Source: Ischnura elegans
Lineage: Eukaryota; Arthropoda; Insecta; Odonata; Coenagrionidae
Assembly: GCF_921293095.1 (NCBI RefSeq)
Contig: NC_060252.1
Location: forward strand, 1,426,001-1,490,000
Direction: 5' to 3'
Length of the DNA: 64,000 nucleotides
Under the pieces are notes generated by a model, which was not told the DNA's origin, searched no databases, and saw only the letters and a list, made by a program, of their open reading frames with translations. The position numbers and the translations under genes were made by a program. Below, in pieces: positions 33,176-42,925 of the stretch (its first letter is position 1; every line of letters begins with the position of its first letter).

Positions 33176-35332
33176 ATGAATTATTTTGTGAATAATTATC
33201 GCAATGAAATGCCAACAGTAGATATGAGTAGTCATGCTTGGAATCGTGGTAAAAGAGTTGCGTTACTCTCAGATGTGGGAACGAGGCAGAGGAGGCGTAG
33301 GTTACGCATTGAGATGGCTCGAAAGGAGTGCATGGCTCGTACCATCGTTAGTTCTTCCACAAACCTAGTTGCCACTGAAGATAATTTGCCACAATCTGTA
33401 ATGGAGTGTGATAATTCATCCCAATTGCTCAGTAATTCAAGTTGTATTGAGCCTCGAGGACAACTTCAAGGCATCTCCAGCAAACATGAGGAATTGATGT
33501 TTAATTCTCTCCTCAATATGCCATCAATACCTACTCCAGATTGTGATGTCCCCTTGTCGTCTAGCGATGATGAATTAGAGGCCAGAACGACTGAACATAT
33601 TTTGGATCAGTTAGCTATTTGGGGTGCATCAGGAGTCAGCCATGAAAAAATTAACTCTCTGTTAGCAATTCTAAAATCCCATCCTTGCTTTGGTACCTTT
33701 CCAAAAGACGCACGGACTTTGTTGAAATCCCCCCGTGAAGTGCCTGTTATTGACATGGGAAGTGGAAAGTATGTGCACATGGGTTTAAACATGGCAATTG
33801 AGAGAGCACTGACAAATTATCCGGCATTAAGGGGGAAAAAAAAACTCCAGTTGATTTGCAACATAGATGGAGTTCCCATGGCACGTGGCTCAAGTAGTCA
33901 GATCTGGCCTATTTTGGTTGGTTTTCATGGTTTCAAAGACATATACCCAATGCCTATTGGTATCTATCATGGACCGGAGAAACCATATTCTGCCAATCAC
34001 TACCTGGAGCAATTTCTGGCGGAGTACAAGGCACTGCATGACCGTGGAATTATATTTAGCGATAAATTGTACCATATTAAATTACACAGTTTTGTGTGTG
34101 ATGCACCTGCACGTTCTTTTATTTTGAGAACCAAGGGCCATAATGCTTATTATGGGTGTGGGAAATGTAAAATCAAAGGCTCATATGTACAGAATAGGGT
34201 TGTTTTTTTGGGAACAGATGCTGAATTAAGGACCGATGCAGACTTCACCTGGCAAAGTGATGAAAATCACCACATTGAAGTATCTCCACTAGTTCAAATT
34301 CCTGGGTTAAAACTAGTTACCCAATTTCCCTTTGAGCCAATGCATCTTGCTTATTTGGGGGTCATGCGCAAGATGATAATTGCACTGATAAAAGGAAATA
34401 GATTTCATGTAAGGATTAGTGTGAAAACACAAGAATCTCTCTCCAAAATTTTGCTAGCCTCAAGGAACTACATTCCTCATAACTTTGAGAGAAAACCAAG
34501 GGCACTTAAGGATGTTATGTATTGGAAGGCTACTGAATTTAGACTATTTTTATTGTACATTGGACCTTTTGTTCTGAGAAACATGGGAAATTCTCAGGTA
34601 TACCACCATTTTCTCGCATTCCACATTGCAATGCGGATTTTTAGCTGTGAAGAGTACCTTAAAGTTAATTCTCTCTTCAGTTATGCAAGGAAATTAATTT
34701 TGTACTTTGTGAAGAACTTCAGTGTATTGTATGGTAAAGAATCTGTATCATATAATGTTCATGGCCTCCTCCATCTGGCAGATGATGTCTCCTCTTTTGG
34801 AGTACTGGAAAATTTTAGTGCGTTCACCTTTGAGAATTGTTTGCAGCGCATTAAAAATCTCTCGAAATGCTCAAATAAACCCTTACAGCAAATTTTCAAA
34901 AGATGTGAGGAAATGAATAGCTGTGGGTTGATGTGGCAGAGAACTGCTATCATTCAGAGTAAAGAAGTATGTGTGGAAGAAGGAATTCAAGACTCCGTGC
35001 TCGGAAAGCCCTTCTACAAGTATGTGGCATCCAGACATGGAAAAATTTCATGCAGTCGGCCAGACAATTGTGTGTTGCTGACTAATGGCGAGATTTTTAC
35101 TATCACCATGATAGGCACTGTGGAATCAGAGGTTTATATTAGGGGCCAGTCATTCCTAAATGTGAAGCCTGCATATACAGTGCCTTCAAACAGTATGCAA
35201 GTTGGCTTATTTGTTGTGAGTAATTATTCACATTATAAAACCATCAAGATTTGCAACGTGAAATGCAAGATGCTCAAAATACCAGACCCTACAGTTGAAG
35301 GATCCTTTTTTGTGGCATCCTTGCTACATTAA
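33176..35332 (+). CDS. CACTA/tnp2-like transposase of element A, intact
   Basis: A 718-residue protein in one uninterrupted exon, starting MNYFVNNYRNEMPTVD (the Met at 33206 is an alternative start). The acceptor CTTTTTTCAG at 33111-33120 lies just upstream. The N-terminal 140 residues are basic, then acidic and low-complexity. From about 200 the catalytic core is visible: LQLICNIDGVPMARGSSSQI with a first Asp at about 231, a second in HSFVCDAPARSF (about 309), and an acidic residue in FPFEPMHLAYLGVM (about 387), where related proteins often have Asp. HNAYYGCGKCKIKG between them is a likely zinc-binding site. This pattern is that of animal proteins related to the plant CACTA tnp2 transposase (Transposase_21-like), which cut and paste the element by binding its ends. 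It is followed 180 bp later by the DUF4806 gene. The lack of stops or shifts suggests recent or current activity. Family assignment is from memory of motifs; the exact catalytic triad is inferred. Confidence 0.8.
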   Translation: MNYFVNNYRNEMPTVDMSSHAWNRGKRVALLSDVGTRQRRRRLRIEMARKECMARTIVSSSTNLVATEDNLPQSVMECDNSSQLLSNSSCIEPRGQLQGISSKHEELMFNSLLNMPSIPTPDCDVPLSSSDDELEARTTEHILDQLAIWGASGVSHEKINSLLAILKSHPCFGTFPKDARTLLKSPREVPVIDMGSGKYVHMGLNMAIERALTNYPALRGKKKLQLICNIDGVPMARGSSSQIWPILVGFHGFKDIYPMPIGIYHGPEKPYSANHYLEQFLAEYKALHDRGIIFSDKLYHIKLHSFVCDAPARSFILRTKGHNAYYGCGKCKIKGSYVQNRVVFLGTDAELRTDADFTWQSDENHHIEVSPLVQIPGLKLVTQFPFEPMHLAYLGVMRKMIIALIKGNRFHVRISVKTQESLSKILLASRNYIPHNFERKPRALKDVMYWKATEFRLFLLYIGPFVLRNMGNSQVYHHFLAFHIAMRIFSCEEYLKVNSLFSYARKLILYFVKNFSVLYGKESVSYNVHGLLHLADDVSSFGVLENFSAFTFENCLQRIKNLSKCSNKPLQQIFKRCEEMNSCGLMWQRTAIIQSKEVCVEEGIQDSVLGKPFYKYVASRHGKISCSRPDNCVLLTNGEIFTITMIGTVESEVYIRGQSFLNVKPAYTVPSNSMQVGLFVVSNYSHYKTIKICNVKCKMLKIPDPTVEGSFFVASLLH

Positions 35333-35511
35333 TAGCCTCTTATGAGAAATGCTGCCATGGAAACATATGTTAAGTTAACATGGTTGGTATACCTTACGCT
35401 TTGAAATTTGCTTGGAGAGAGTGTGGTGTGATTAGTAGCACATAAATTAGTATCAGCATGAGAAGTGTTTGAAGATGTTGAGGGATTGGAGGAAAAGTTA
35501 TTGTATTTCTC

Positions 35512-37593
35512 TTGTTTATGTTTTACAGGGAGAGGACATGGGTAGTTGTTGAATTCACAAATGTCAACAATGAAGGAGATGCTGATGTAGCAGCTGTGCC
35601 TTCTTCTTGGCTAGTAAATGATGAAGGAAGGCAGCTTTGTTACTTCCCTGAAGAGGAGAGCAGTCGATTTAAAAAATTTTCGATAATGAATTGTATTTCC
35701 CCTAATGTCTCTTGGCCAAGGCATGAATGTAGAATATTGCCAGGCACGACTGCAGGTATGTTTTCATTTCATAACTTTCTTCCCTTAAAGTAAGGCAGGG
35801 AAAATGCTGCAAATAGTTTATTCTATAAAAAAACCATATGGGATCAAGTGTTGAGTATCTGAACCAAAAAGGTTAATTGCATAGACTAATTAATTATTAT
35901 TTCTTCCAGATACATATGGTGAAGTCTGCCAGTTTGAAAATGCTGCCATTGAAACAAGTGACTCTGACATCCACAAACCCCGTGGTCGTGGCCTCCGGAA
36001 AAAGAGGCCTAGCAAGCGGGTAAGAGATCAAATGCCAGAGGAAATGTCAGATTCAGAAACGGAGGAGAGAGCGAATGGGAGAGGTATTTCACCTCCTCCA
36101 ATATATGGTAAGACCTGAATGAGTTTTGTGATTAAATGATGACTTCAATTCAGGTTTTTCCAAAGTTCTAACATTGTTTTCTAGGCCTGTGAGTATTGAA
36201 TACCTTAATTTTGTTTATTTGCAGTTAACATCACTGATTCACATGAGCCTGCTACGCAGCCTGAATCCAATGACGTGCAAGACTCGTATCCAATCGTGGT
36301 TTTGCCAGGAATCAGCAATAAAAATGATGACATTGAGATGGTGATTGACCACAGAGAGGACTTCACCATGGTGCAGCAGCCGTCAAGAAATGGAGCAGAA
36401 CGCTGCACATGCAGCCATGGAAATGTGGACGATAAATTAAATGCCATTCTCAGTAAGAGCAATTAATATGACATTTTACTTGAGAGGTTGTTATGAGTAA
36501 TGATGAGTAGAGAAACATCTTGTAGTTTTTCAGTTGACTGTTTGATTGTTTTTTCATGCTACTCAGCAATGTAATGACACTTCACTGAAATGTTAGGATT
36601 TTTAATATGTACTACCCAGAAAAATGCCTGAAACGTACCATGAAAAATAGCCTGTTACCTCTTTTAGGCAAACTGGTGAAAATGGAGCAGCAAATGAGTG
36701 AGCAGGCTAGCATGCTAGCAACGCTGACTAAGGGGGGTGGTAACCCAGCAACCCAGGCAAACCACTCAATGGAGAAGACTTTCCCATTGAAAACTCTGAA
36801 GGGGTTCGAAGAACTGGAATGTTCCCTGGAAAGTGATCCAGAGCTTTTTGAACAAGTGGTAGGTTTTGCTTTTTTTACTTTATGCTTGTTGAATGAACTA
36901 GTGTCCACCTTGAAAGTCAGCTTCTTGAAATCCAAAATTTCAGGTACAAACTCTTCAAATACAAGGGGGCAACAGTGTGGGAAAGGCAGTATACAACATG
37001 CTGTACTTCTGCATGACAGATGATGTGGGGTCCACCTTCACCTTCAAGGGACTGAAGAAAGAGAAAAAGGGGTTTTGTTCGACCCAATTATGCTCAGCAG
37101 TGTTCAGTAAGTATCCAAGTATGGAATATATATATATTTTATTGGCATTTGGAATCATAATATCTCTATCATGATGATTTACTATTACAAATAAATCAGA
37201 ACTCTAGATATTTAATACCAATATATGTGCACATAATAAAATGATTTTTGGCTCAAAATGTTTTCACTTATGATGCAAAACATCCCCTGCTATTGCTCCT
37301 TATCTAATTTTGACACCTGCAAATTTTACATTTTGCAAGTAAATGGTCATAAACAATTCATGAAAGAGGAGAATCATCGCCATTTACCCATTAAATAAGT
37401 ACTACAGTTTATTTTCCATTATGTGGATAATGTTGTTTTCTGTTAATTTTCACCTACAGAGGCTCTGCGGTGTCGTGCCATGTTTGCCAGTGTTGATAGG
37501 TGTGTCTTTCAAGACTTTGCTGGGGAGTGGCTGAGGCAGGCATCATGCCGCCTGAGGAAAGTCAAGGGAAATAAGGAGCAGGGAAAGGCTTAA
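35512..37593 (+). CDS. Six-exon DUF4806 accessory protein of element A
   Basis: Exons 35512-35755, 35910-36107, 36225-36452, 36668-36858, 36944-37106, 37460-37593, all with GT/AG borders and open joins; 385 residues, ending in TAA. ATG 35512 or 35518 could start it, but TTTTACAG at 35521-35528 is a good acceptor, so the first coding exon may begin at 35529 and join an upstream exon. Residues 1-81: WVVVEFTN, then VAAVPSSWLV and LCYFPEEE, an N-terminal module often seen with this family. Residues 104-118 are a basic nuclear-localisation-like segment (KPRGRGLRKKRPSKR). Residues 224-245 look coiled-coil. From 262 the DUF4806 pattern runs: FPLKTLKGFEELECSLESD, VGKAVYNMLYFCMTDDVGST, KALRCRAMFASV and EWLRQAS. 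The domain has no known activity; it is common in transposon-associated animal proteins. By position I infer a helper for the transposase. Confidence 0.78.
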
Positions 37594-38737
37594 TACACCA
37601 TCCGTCGTTGGAATGATGACAATTTTAAGCCCTTAAACCCATTTATGCCGAATGTGAATTTGAAGTAGGTACAGCACTTCCAGTGAATTTTGTCTACTGT
37701 GAAAAACCAGGAAAAAAACATAAATTTCACTATTGAGATAGTGAGAACCCTGTTAGTGAACCTCTATAAACATCGTAAACCTTCATACTTCGCAGTGATC
37801 ATACCACCCCTACAGTCCCGTCAGATTTACATGTAAATTTAAATAAGGCAACCCTCTTTTTAGTGAACCTCTTTATCTTGAAAAACCTCTGCTTATACCG
37901 TGGACCATCATGACGTGGATCAAGTTTAAGTTTGAGTTAATTCAGTCATGTCTCAAATAAATTGTATTAGGAACAATGTGATTCATATAAACCCTCAATG
38001 ATAAGGTATTGTTTTGAGATATTACTGTATATATAATGCAATGTATGAGAAAATTATTTGAACTCAATATTGATTTAGATTTTTGTGTCAATAAATGACT
38101 GACTATTGCTTCATTTTATGGTTCTTTATTCCCATGCAATCCTTTATCGAGTGAATGGTCCATAGGATGTCAGCTAATGTACTGCAATCATTAATAAGTT
38201 AATGGGACCGAAGTGTTTTCAGTTCAGGATGTCAATATTTTATGTATCACTTAAAGCGGTGTGCTGTCGTGCAACACTTTCAGATACATTTGTGCAGTGG
38301 AGCCGCTATGAGGTAGGTATGAAAGGGGTAGAAAACTTCCTGACGTTAATGTTTTACAGGTTTTAGCTGTCCCTAATGCTTACCTCACACCCTTGTGTAG
38401 AAAGTGATGAAACATCTGCTTTATATATCCTTCCCTTCCTTTTTTTTCTTCACAAACCCTTTTCATACGACCCTTCTGTTTGTCATTGGACAACTTTCAC
38501 TTGATCAGCTATTGGTGTGATCCAATTATGTATAATTCTATGGAATCCATAATTTATGTACAACAGATGTAGCAAAATCTCTATTGAGAAGTATATATCT
38601 AGCGTGAAGGTCTGTGATCACGCCCTAAGTCCATAGTGAAAGGTACAAAAAGGAGAGAATTTGTGCATCTAAAGTATAGGCATTGCAAAGTTATAAGGGA
38701 ATACATTTGATAAGGGAGATAATTTGATGCAACCTCA
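37594..38737. other. Element A 3' region, no gene
   Basis: AT-rich. Possible polyadenylation words AATAAA near 37957 and CAATAAATG near 38089 could end the DUF4806 transcript. No other coding signal. Confidence 0.4.
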
Positions 38738-39010
38738 CCCTAGTGAATATCTCCATAGGATTTATTTTTCCTATTGTAATTTGACAATGAGAAACTATTA
38801 TTCATGTAGGAAAATTTTATGTTTGTAATAAATGTTTCCCATTGTCAAACTACAATAGGAGAACGAAATTCCATAGAGATTTTCACTGGCCCCTATGAAA
38901 AAATTGTATAAACCTGTATAAAATTTGTATACATTCTAATTCAATTGTCATGAAAATGTATTAGAATGCATACAAATTTTATACAGGTTTATACAATTTT
39001 TTCATGGGGG
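38738..39010. repeat. Compound palindromes inside element A right end
   Basis: Two adjacent foldbacks. The first has arms CCTATTGTAATTTGACAATG and its near-complement (38776-38861), within a larger pair starting CCCTAGTGAATATCTCC. The second has arms of about 50 bp starting CCCCTATGAAAAAATTG and (reversed) CCCCCATGAAAAAATTG at 38890-38940 and 38960-39010. They may be small non-autonomous insertions; the CCC starts recall the terminal style of elements A-D. Confidence 0.55.
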
Positions 39011-39045
39011 AGGGTATGCTGAATATATTTTGGGAGAATGATGGG

Positions 39046-39437
39046 CATATGTTAAAAACATATGTTGAGCATAAGTGGATAACATGCTGAGCATATGTTG
39101 AAAACATATGTTGAGCATAAGTGGATAACATGCTGAGCATATGTTGAAACATATGTCGAGCATGAGTGGATAACATGCTGAGCATATGTTGAAAACATAT
39201 GTTGAGCATAAGTGGATAATATGCTGAGCATATGTTGAAAACATATGTTGAGCATGAGTGGATAATATGCTGAGCATATGTTGAAAACATATGTTGAGCA
39301 TAAGTGGATAATATGCTGAGCATATGTTGAAAACATATGTTGAGCATAAGTGGATAACATGCTGAGCATATGTTGAAAACATATGTTGAGCATGAGTGGA
39401 TAACATGCTGAGCATATGTTGAAAACATATGTTGAGC
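39046..39437. repeat. Element A right subterminal tandem array, 46-bp unit
   Basis: About eight copies of a 46-bp unit starting TGCTGAGCATATGTTG and containing AACATATGTTGAGCATAAG and GTGGATAA, with only a few substitutions between copies. The recent homogenisation is much better than in the left array. The unit itself contains inverted words (CATATGTTG / CAACATATG), so each copy can form a small hairpin. Long open frames in all three minus-strand phases are a by-product of the array. Confidence 0.85.
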
Positions 39438-39614
39438 ACATTTTGAGAATGTGCCTGACATATGTTTTCCACTTGTGTTGAACATATGTTGAGCGTATGC
39501 CTTGCCGGACATTTACATATGCTCAGCATGTGCTCAAATTATGTTGAACACATCTTACATATGTGTTGAAAATGCCTTGAACATACTCTGAACACAAATT
39601 GTGCTACTAGGGTA

Positions 39615-39906
39615 TGTAATAGAGCTACAAATTGGCCCTATTTACACTTTTTGGAAGTTTGTGACAATCCATTACGGCGTGCAAGTTTTACCACAGGTAA
39701 AATGCTTCCTCGTCTCCGGCTGCTGAAGTCGAGACAAAGATTTAGGGCAAGAGGAGATGCAGGACCTATCAGCGGACCAAAACTACGGCCCGGGAGTACC
39801 CGATTCGGCGTTAAGAGCCGAAGGAGCGGCTAAATTCTGCGCAAAATATTTGACATATAAAACGTTAGTCTAGCATTAAAAAGTGTGAGTATTGGTTGAA
39901 ATTGAC
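39615..39906. other. Right flank of element A, no gene recognised
   Basis: GC-richer than its surroundings at 39690-39830 but without a recognised protein or repeat. Confidence 0.3.
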
Positions 39907-40780
39907 TTTCGTAGTAGTAGTAGAATTGAGATAAAGGGTGCGTCGACGGCAAGATCATTTTGCACCACTACTCAATCGTTTGATTCAAGACTCATTATAA
40001 ATGGATCTTTACTATGCAATTTTTTAACATAAAAAAGAGGGAAGCTTTTAAATTTTGTTGAAAAGACCTATTTCCTTGAGAAACAAAATTGTACTATTTA
40101 TATTGGGGGGGTGGTCTCCTAGAATAGATTCTAGGTCCCCATTCAGATTGAACCGTGTCCGCGCATCACGGTATTTGTCGCACTCTGTCAAGATATGTCG
40201 GATGCTTAAAGGGCACCTACACTCGTCACATTGAGGAGCTTGCTTCTCTTCGGTAAAAGGAAAGCCATGAGTCAGAGGGCAGTGCCCTATCCTCAAACGA
40301 GTGATAACTACTTCCTCCCTTCGATTGATCCTGGTAGAGGAAGGCCAAGCTGACGTTGTATGTTTGATGCTTCGCAGTTTATTGTTATTCAAAGTCCTCC
40401 ACAACTCCCTCCACTGTTCAAGTACAACATTTTTTAGTGACCCTCTTAGGTCTTCGTACGGAACTAGCGTTGATTTAATCTCTTCGTTAGTAAGAGCTTC
40501 CTTGGCCAACAAATCAGCTTTTTTGTTTCCGCGTATCCCCGCATGTCCCGGAACCCAAAGAAAGCAAACACTTATTCCCTTGTTCATGAGAGTCAGCAGC
40601 GTGGCATGAATGTGTTGAACAACTGGATGCATGGGTAAGAAGTCAGAAATGGATTGTAAGGAGCTACGGGAGTCGGTGCATTTGACAAACGAGCCATTTT
40701 CGTCACTCAAGGCTTCCAAAGCCATTTTAATTGCGAAGAGTTCCGCCGTATAAATGCTGCACAGCGGATGACTTTCAATT
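39907..40780 (-). mobile_element. 5'-truncated I-like non-LTR retrotransposon
   Basis: The minus-strand frame 40725-40048 (225 codons, intact to its stop) continues upstream to about 40775 as CSIYTAELFAIKMALEAL. It shows RNase H (CTDSRSSLQSI; VPGHAGIRGNKKADLLAKEA) and the C-terminal CDECRCPLSIRHILTEC cysteine motif. It aligns with the C-terminus of the large element at 58524-60821. The 3' end also shares the words GTCGACGCACCCTT and CTACTACTACTA with that element, so both are of related families. Truncation at the 5' side is typical of target-primed reverse transcription. Confidence 0.85.
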
Positions 40781-41429
40781 TAATCTCTATCCGTATTTGT
40801 TTTACGAAACCAATGGAGGCGTACATGAATAGGGAAAATATGTACCATTAGGTCACTCTTTAAAATGATTGTCCTCAATGTAATCCGGATGCAAACATTT
40901 GCAATTTCAGGTACTGACAAGAGTGTCCCGAGGTGGAATTGAGTAAATGCCAGAAAAAGAGATATTTTAATACTTTCAAAGCTATCTACATAGTCAATAT
41001 ATGGTTGCTAATTACGAGAGCAAGATGGTGGCAAGGCAAGCCAGGCGTGCATGTCTCTCCATAGTATTATTTTATTTCTGTGGTTACAACGTCTTCGTTT
41101 ATGTTTTGTGTTTTTCCAACGCAGATAGTGTTTCACTTTATTGGGATGAGTTGCAGAAATGCTGTTAATGCAATTTTTTTATTATTGTGCTTTATACTGG
41201 TTTTGGTGTTTTTTAGCCACCCTTCTCAATCGGGCCCAACACTCTCGGTCAACGTGACTCGTCGCTCCTGGGATTTGGCCTGCTTCCACCCCGGCGACCG
41301 TTTTTCGTCCCTTCCGGTATTTTCCCATTGTCACTTCAAGTCCATCCCAAAAATTTTGTGCATAGGTTCTAATTGAGTGTTATGCAATGAATGGTGTGTT
41401 AGTTTCTTTGCGTCCTTTCTCTACGTAAA
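40781..41429. other. No gene recognised; possibly 5' part of the next element
   Basis: An open frame at 41080-41376 immediately precedes the endonuclease reading at 41430 and may be leader or a residue of ORF1 of that element, but shows no zinc knuckle or known domain. Confidence 0.3.
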
Positions 41430-42925
41430 ATGTGTGCAACGAAGTTGAGTGTATATTACCAAAATTTACGTAGTTTGAGAAACAAGCTTGGGGAAATGGA
41501 CTCGTTTTTTCATGAACTACGAAGTCACCATGTGATATCCCTCACGGAGACGTGGCTTTGCGACAATGTTTCTGATGGCGAATTATCTATATCCACTTCT
41601 CATAAAATTTTCAGATGTGATCGAGTCGGTAAGCGTGGCGCAGGTGTCCTTCTGGGCGTTGACAATGGTTTCTTGGCGCTACGTCGCCCTGATTTGGAGT
41701 TAGGCCCCGAGATAATATGCGTCGAAGTAACTCTCTCCTTTAATACAATGTCTTCTGTAGGGAGATGACTATTAATTGGTACATTTTATCGACCACCTTC
41801 TGATGAGAAGAACACTTTGGAAAGGTGTTTCAACTCTGTGTCACTAGCCCGCAGTGTGGGTGAAGTTATTCTCTAGGTGACTTTAATTTAGGCATTGACT
41901 GGTCCTACCCTGTGAATGTTAAGAGTTTATCTGGCCTTGAGGAGTTTTTTGTTGATCATTTCATTAATGGCCTGGGCCTCAAGCAATGCAATATGATTCC
42001 TACGAGGGTTGGTAGTCCTGGATCTTGTCTTATCCTCGCTTGAGTTGAAAGTTTGCCCTGCTGGCGACTATTTCTGCTCCGACCACGAGTCCCTAGAAAT
42101 TTCGCTTGAACCTAGCGGGTGGCCACCCCTACACCAAGGTCTACTCCGCCCCCTTCTCCACGTCCTCTAACCCCCATCTGGAGAAGAACGGATTGGGTTC
42201 ATGTAAATGACACCCTCATCTGCCTCCCATGGTGCCTCTTGGAAGAAGGCTCTGTGGACGAAGCCCTTGATATGTTTAATGACTGGTTGGCAGGTGTCCT
42301 GAGGGACTGCATTCCGCATCGGAAAACCTGTTCCAGAAGGTTCCTACTTTGGATGACCAGTGAGACAGTTTTTGTTGTAAAAAATAATCTAAATGCTTGG
42401 CGCCAGTACAGATATTTTCCTAACCACAGCACATAAAAAAACTTTCAAAAACCTTCGGCACCATGCCAATTATCTAACTAAGTTAGACTTTAACAACTAT
42501 ATATCCTCAATTTCCTCCGAATGTGTTTCCAACCCAAAACGGTTCTGGTCTATGATCAACTCGAGGCGTTATTCTGCTTCCACACCTTAGGAAATGTCTT
42601 TTGGTGATGAAACTGCTGTTGGTCCTGGGTGTGCTGACCTTTTTTCCAAGTTCTTTTCATCCACCTGCAACTCTAACCAACTTTTGGATACCTCTGTTCT
42701 TTATATTAATTGTATTAGTTCCCACTCTCTCTCCTCACCTTCCACTTCTCCCGATGAATGTCTTAAATTGTTGATATCCTTTAAGACCAACCGTGTAACT
42801 GGTTCAGAGCAGCTGGCCGCATTGTTCCGAAAAAATGCAGCCCCATCCTTGGCTGTACCCCTATCCATCATTTTTAACAGATGTTTTTCAAAGGCACATT
42901 TTCCGTTAGTGTGGAAAATTGTTCA
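41430..42925 (+). pseudogene. CR1/Jockey-like non-LTR ORF2 fragment (endonuclease to RT start)
   Basis: Reads LSVYYQNLRSLRNKLGEMDS, then SLTETWLCDN and KRGAGVLLGVDN, all endonuclease (APE-type) motifs. Further motifs in shifted frames are IGTFYRPPSDEKN, GIDW and SDHESL. From 42440 the linker before the reverse transcriptase appears (NPKRFWSMINSRR, LFSKFFSSTC), then PLSIIFNRCFSKAHFPLVWK near 42855-42915. After that the sequence changes abruptly, so the polymerase itself is missing. Several stops and shifts; an old truncated copy. Confidence 0.72.

Larger units (their letters stand above)
27273..39612 (+). mobile_element. Element A: 12.3-kb CACTA/tnp2-like transposon with transposase and DUF4806 gene
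   Basis: The left end reads CCCTAGTAGCACAA and the right end, reverse complemented, reads the same 14 bases, with TA directly outside both (27271-27272 and 39613-39614). Long tandem arrays of related words (TTGAGCATATG) sit just inside both ends in opposite orientation. Inside are an intact single-exon transposase (33176-35332) and a complete six-exon DUF4806 gene (35512-37593), both on the plus strand. An untranslated exon ending at 30184 with donor AAAG/GTAAGT and an acceptor at 33120 suggest a 2.9-kb leader intron, into which later elements inserted. Large size, subterminal arrays, a 2-bp duplication and two proteins fit the CACTA (EnSpm) plan, but the termini start CCCTA, not CACTA. Confidence 0.75.

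Noticed and set aside
38979-39529. Three overlapping minus-strand open frames of 130-177 codons rich in Cys, Ser and His
   Set aside because: They lie across the 46-bp tandem array, are open in several phases at once, and repeat the same 15 residues, so they are an effect of the array.
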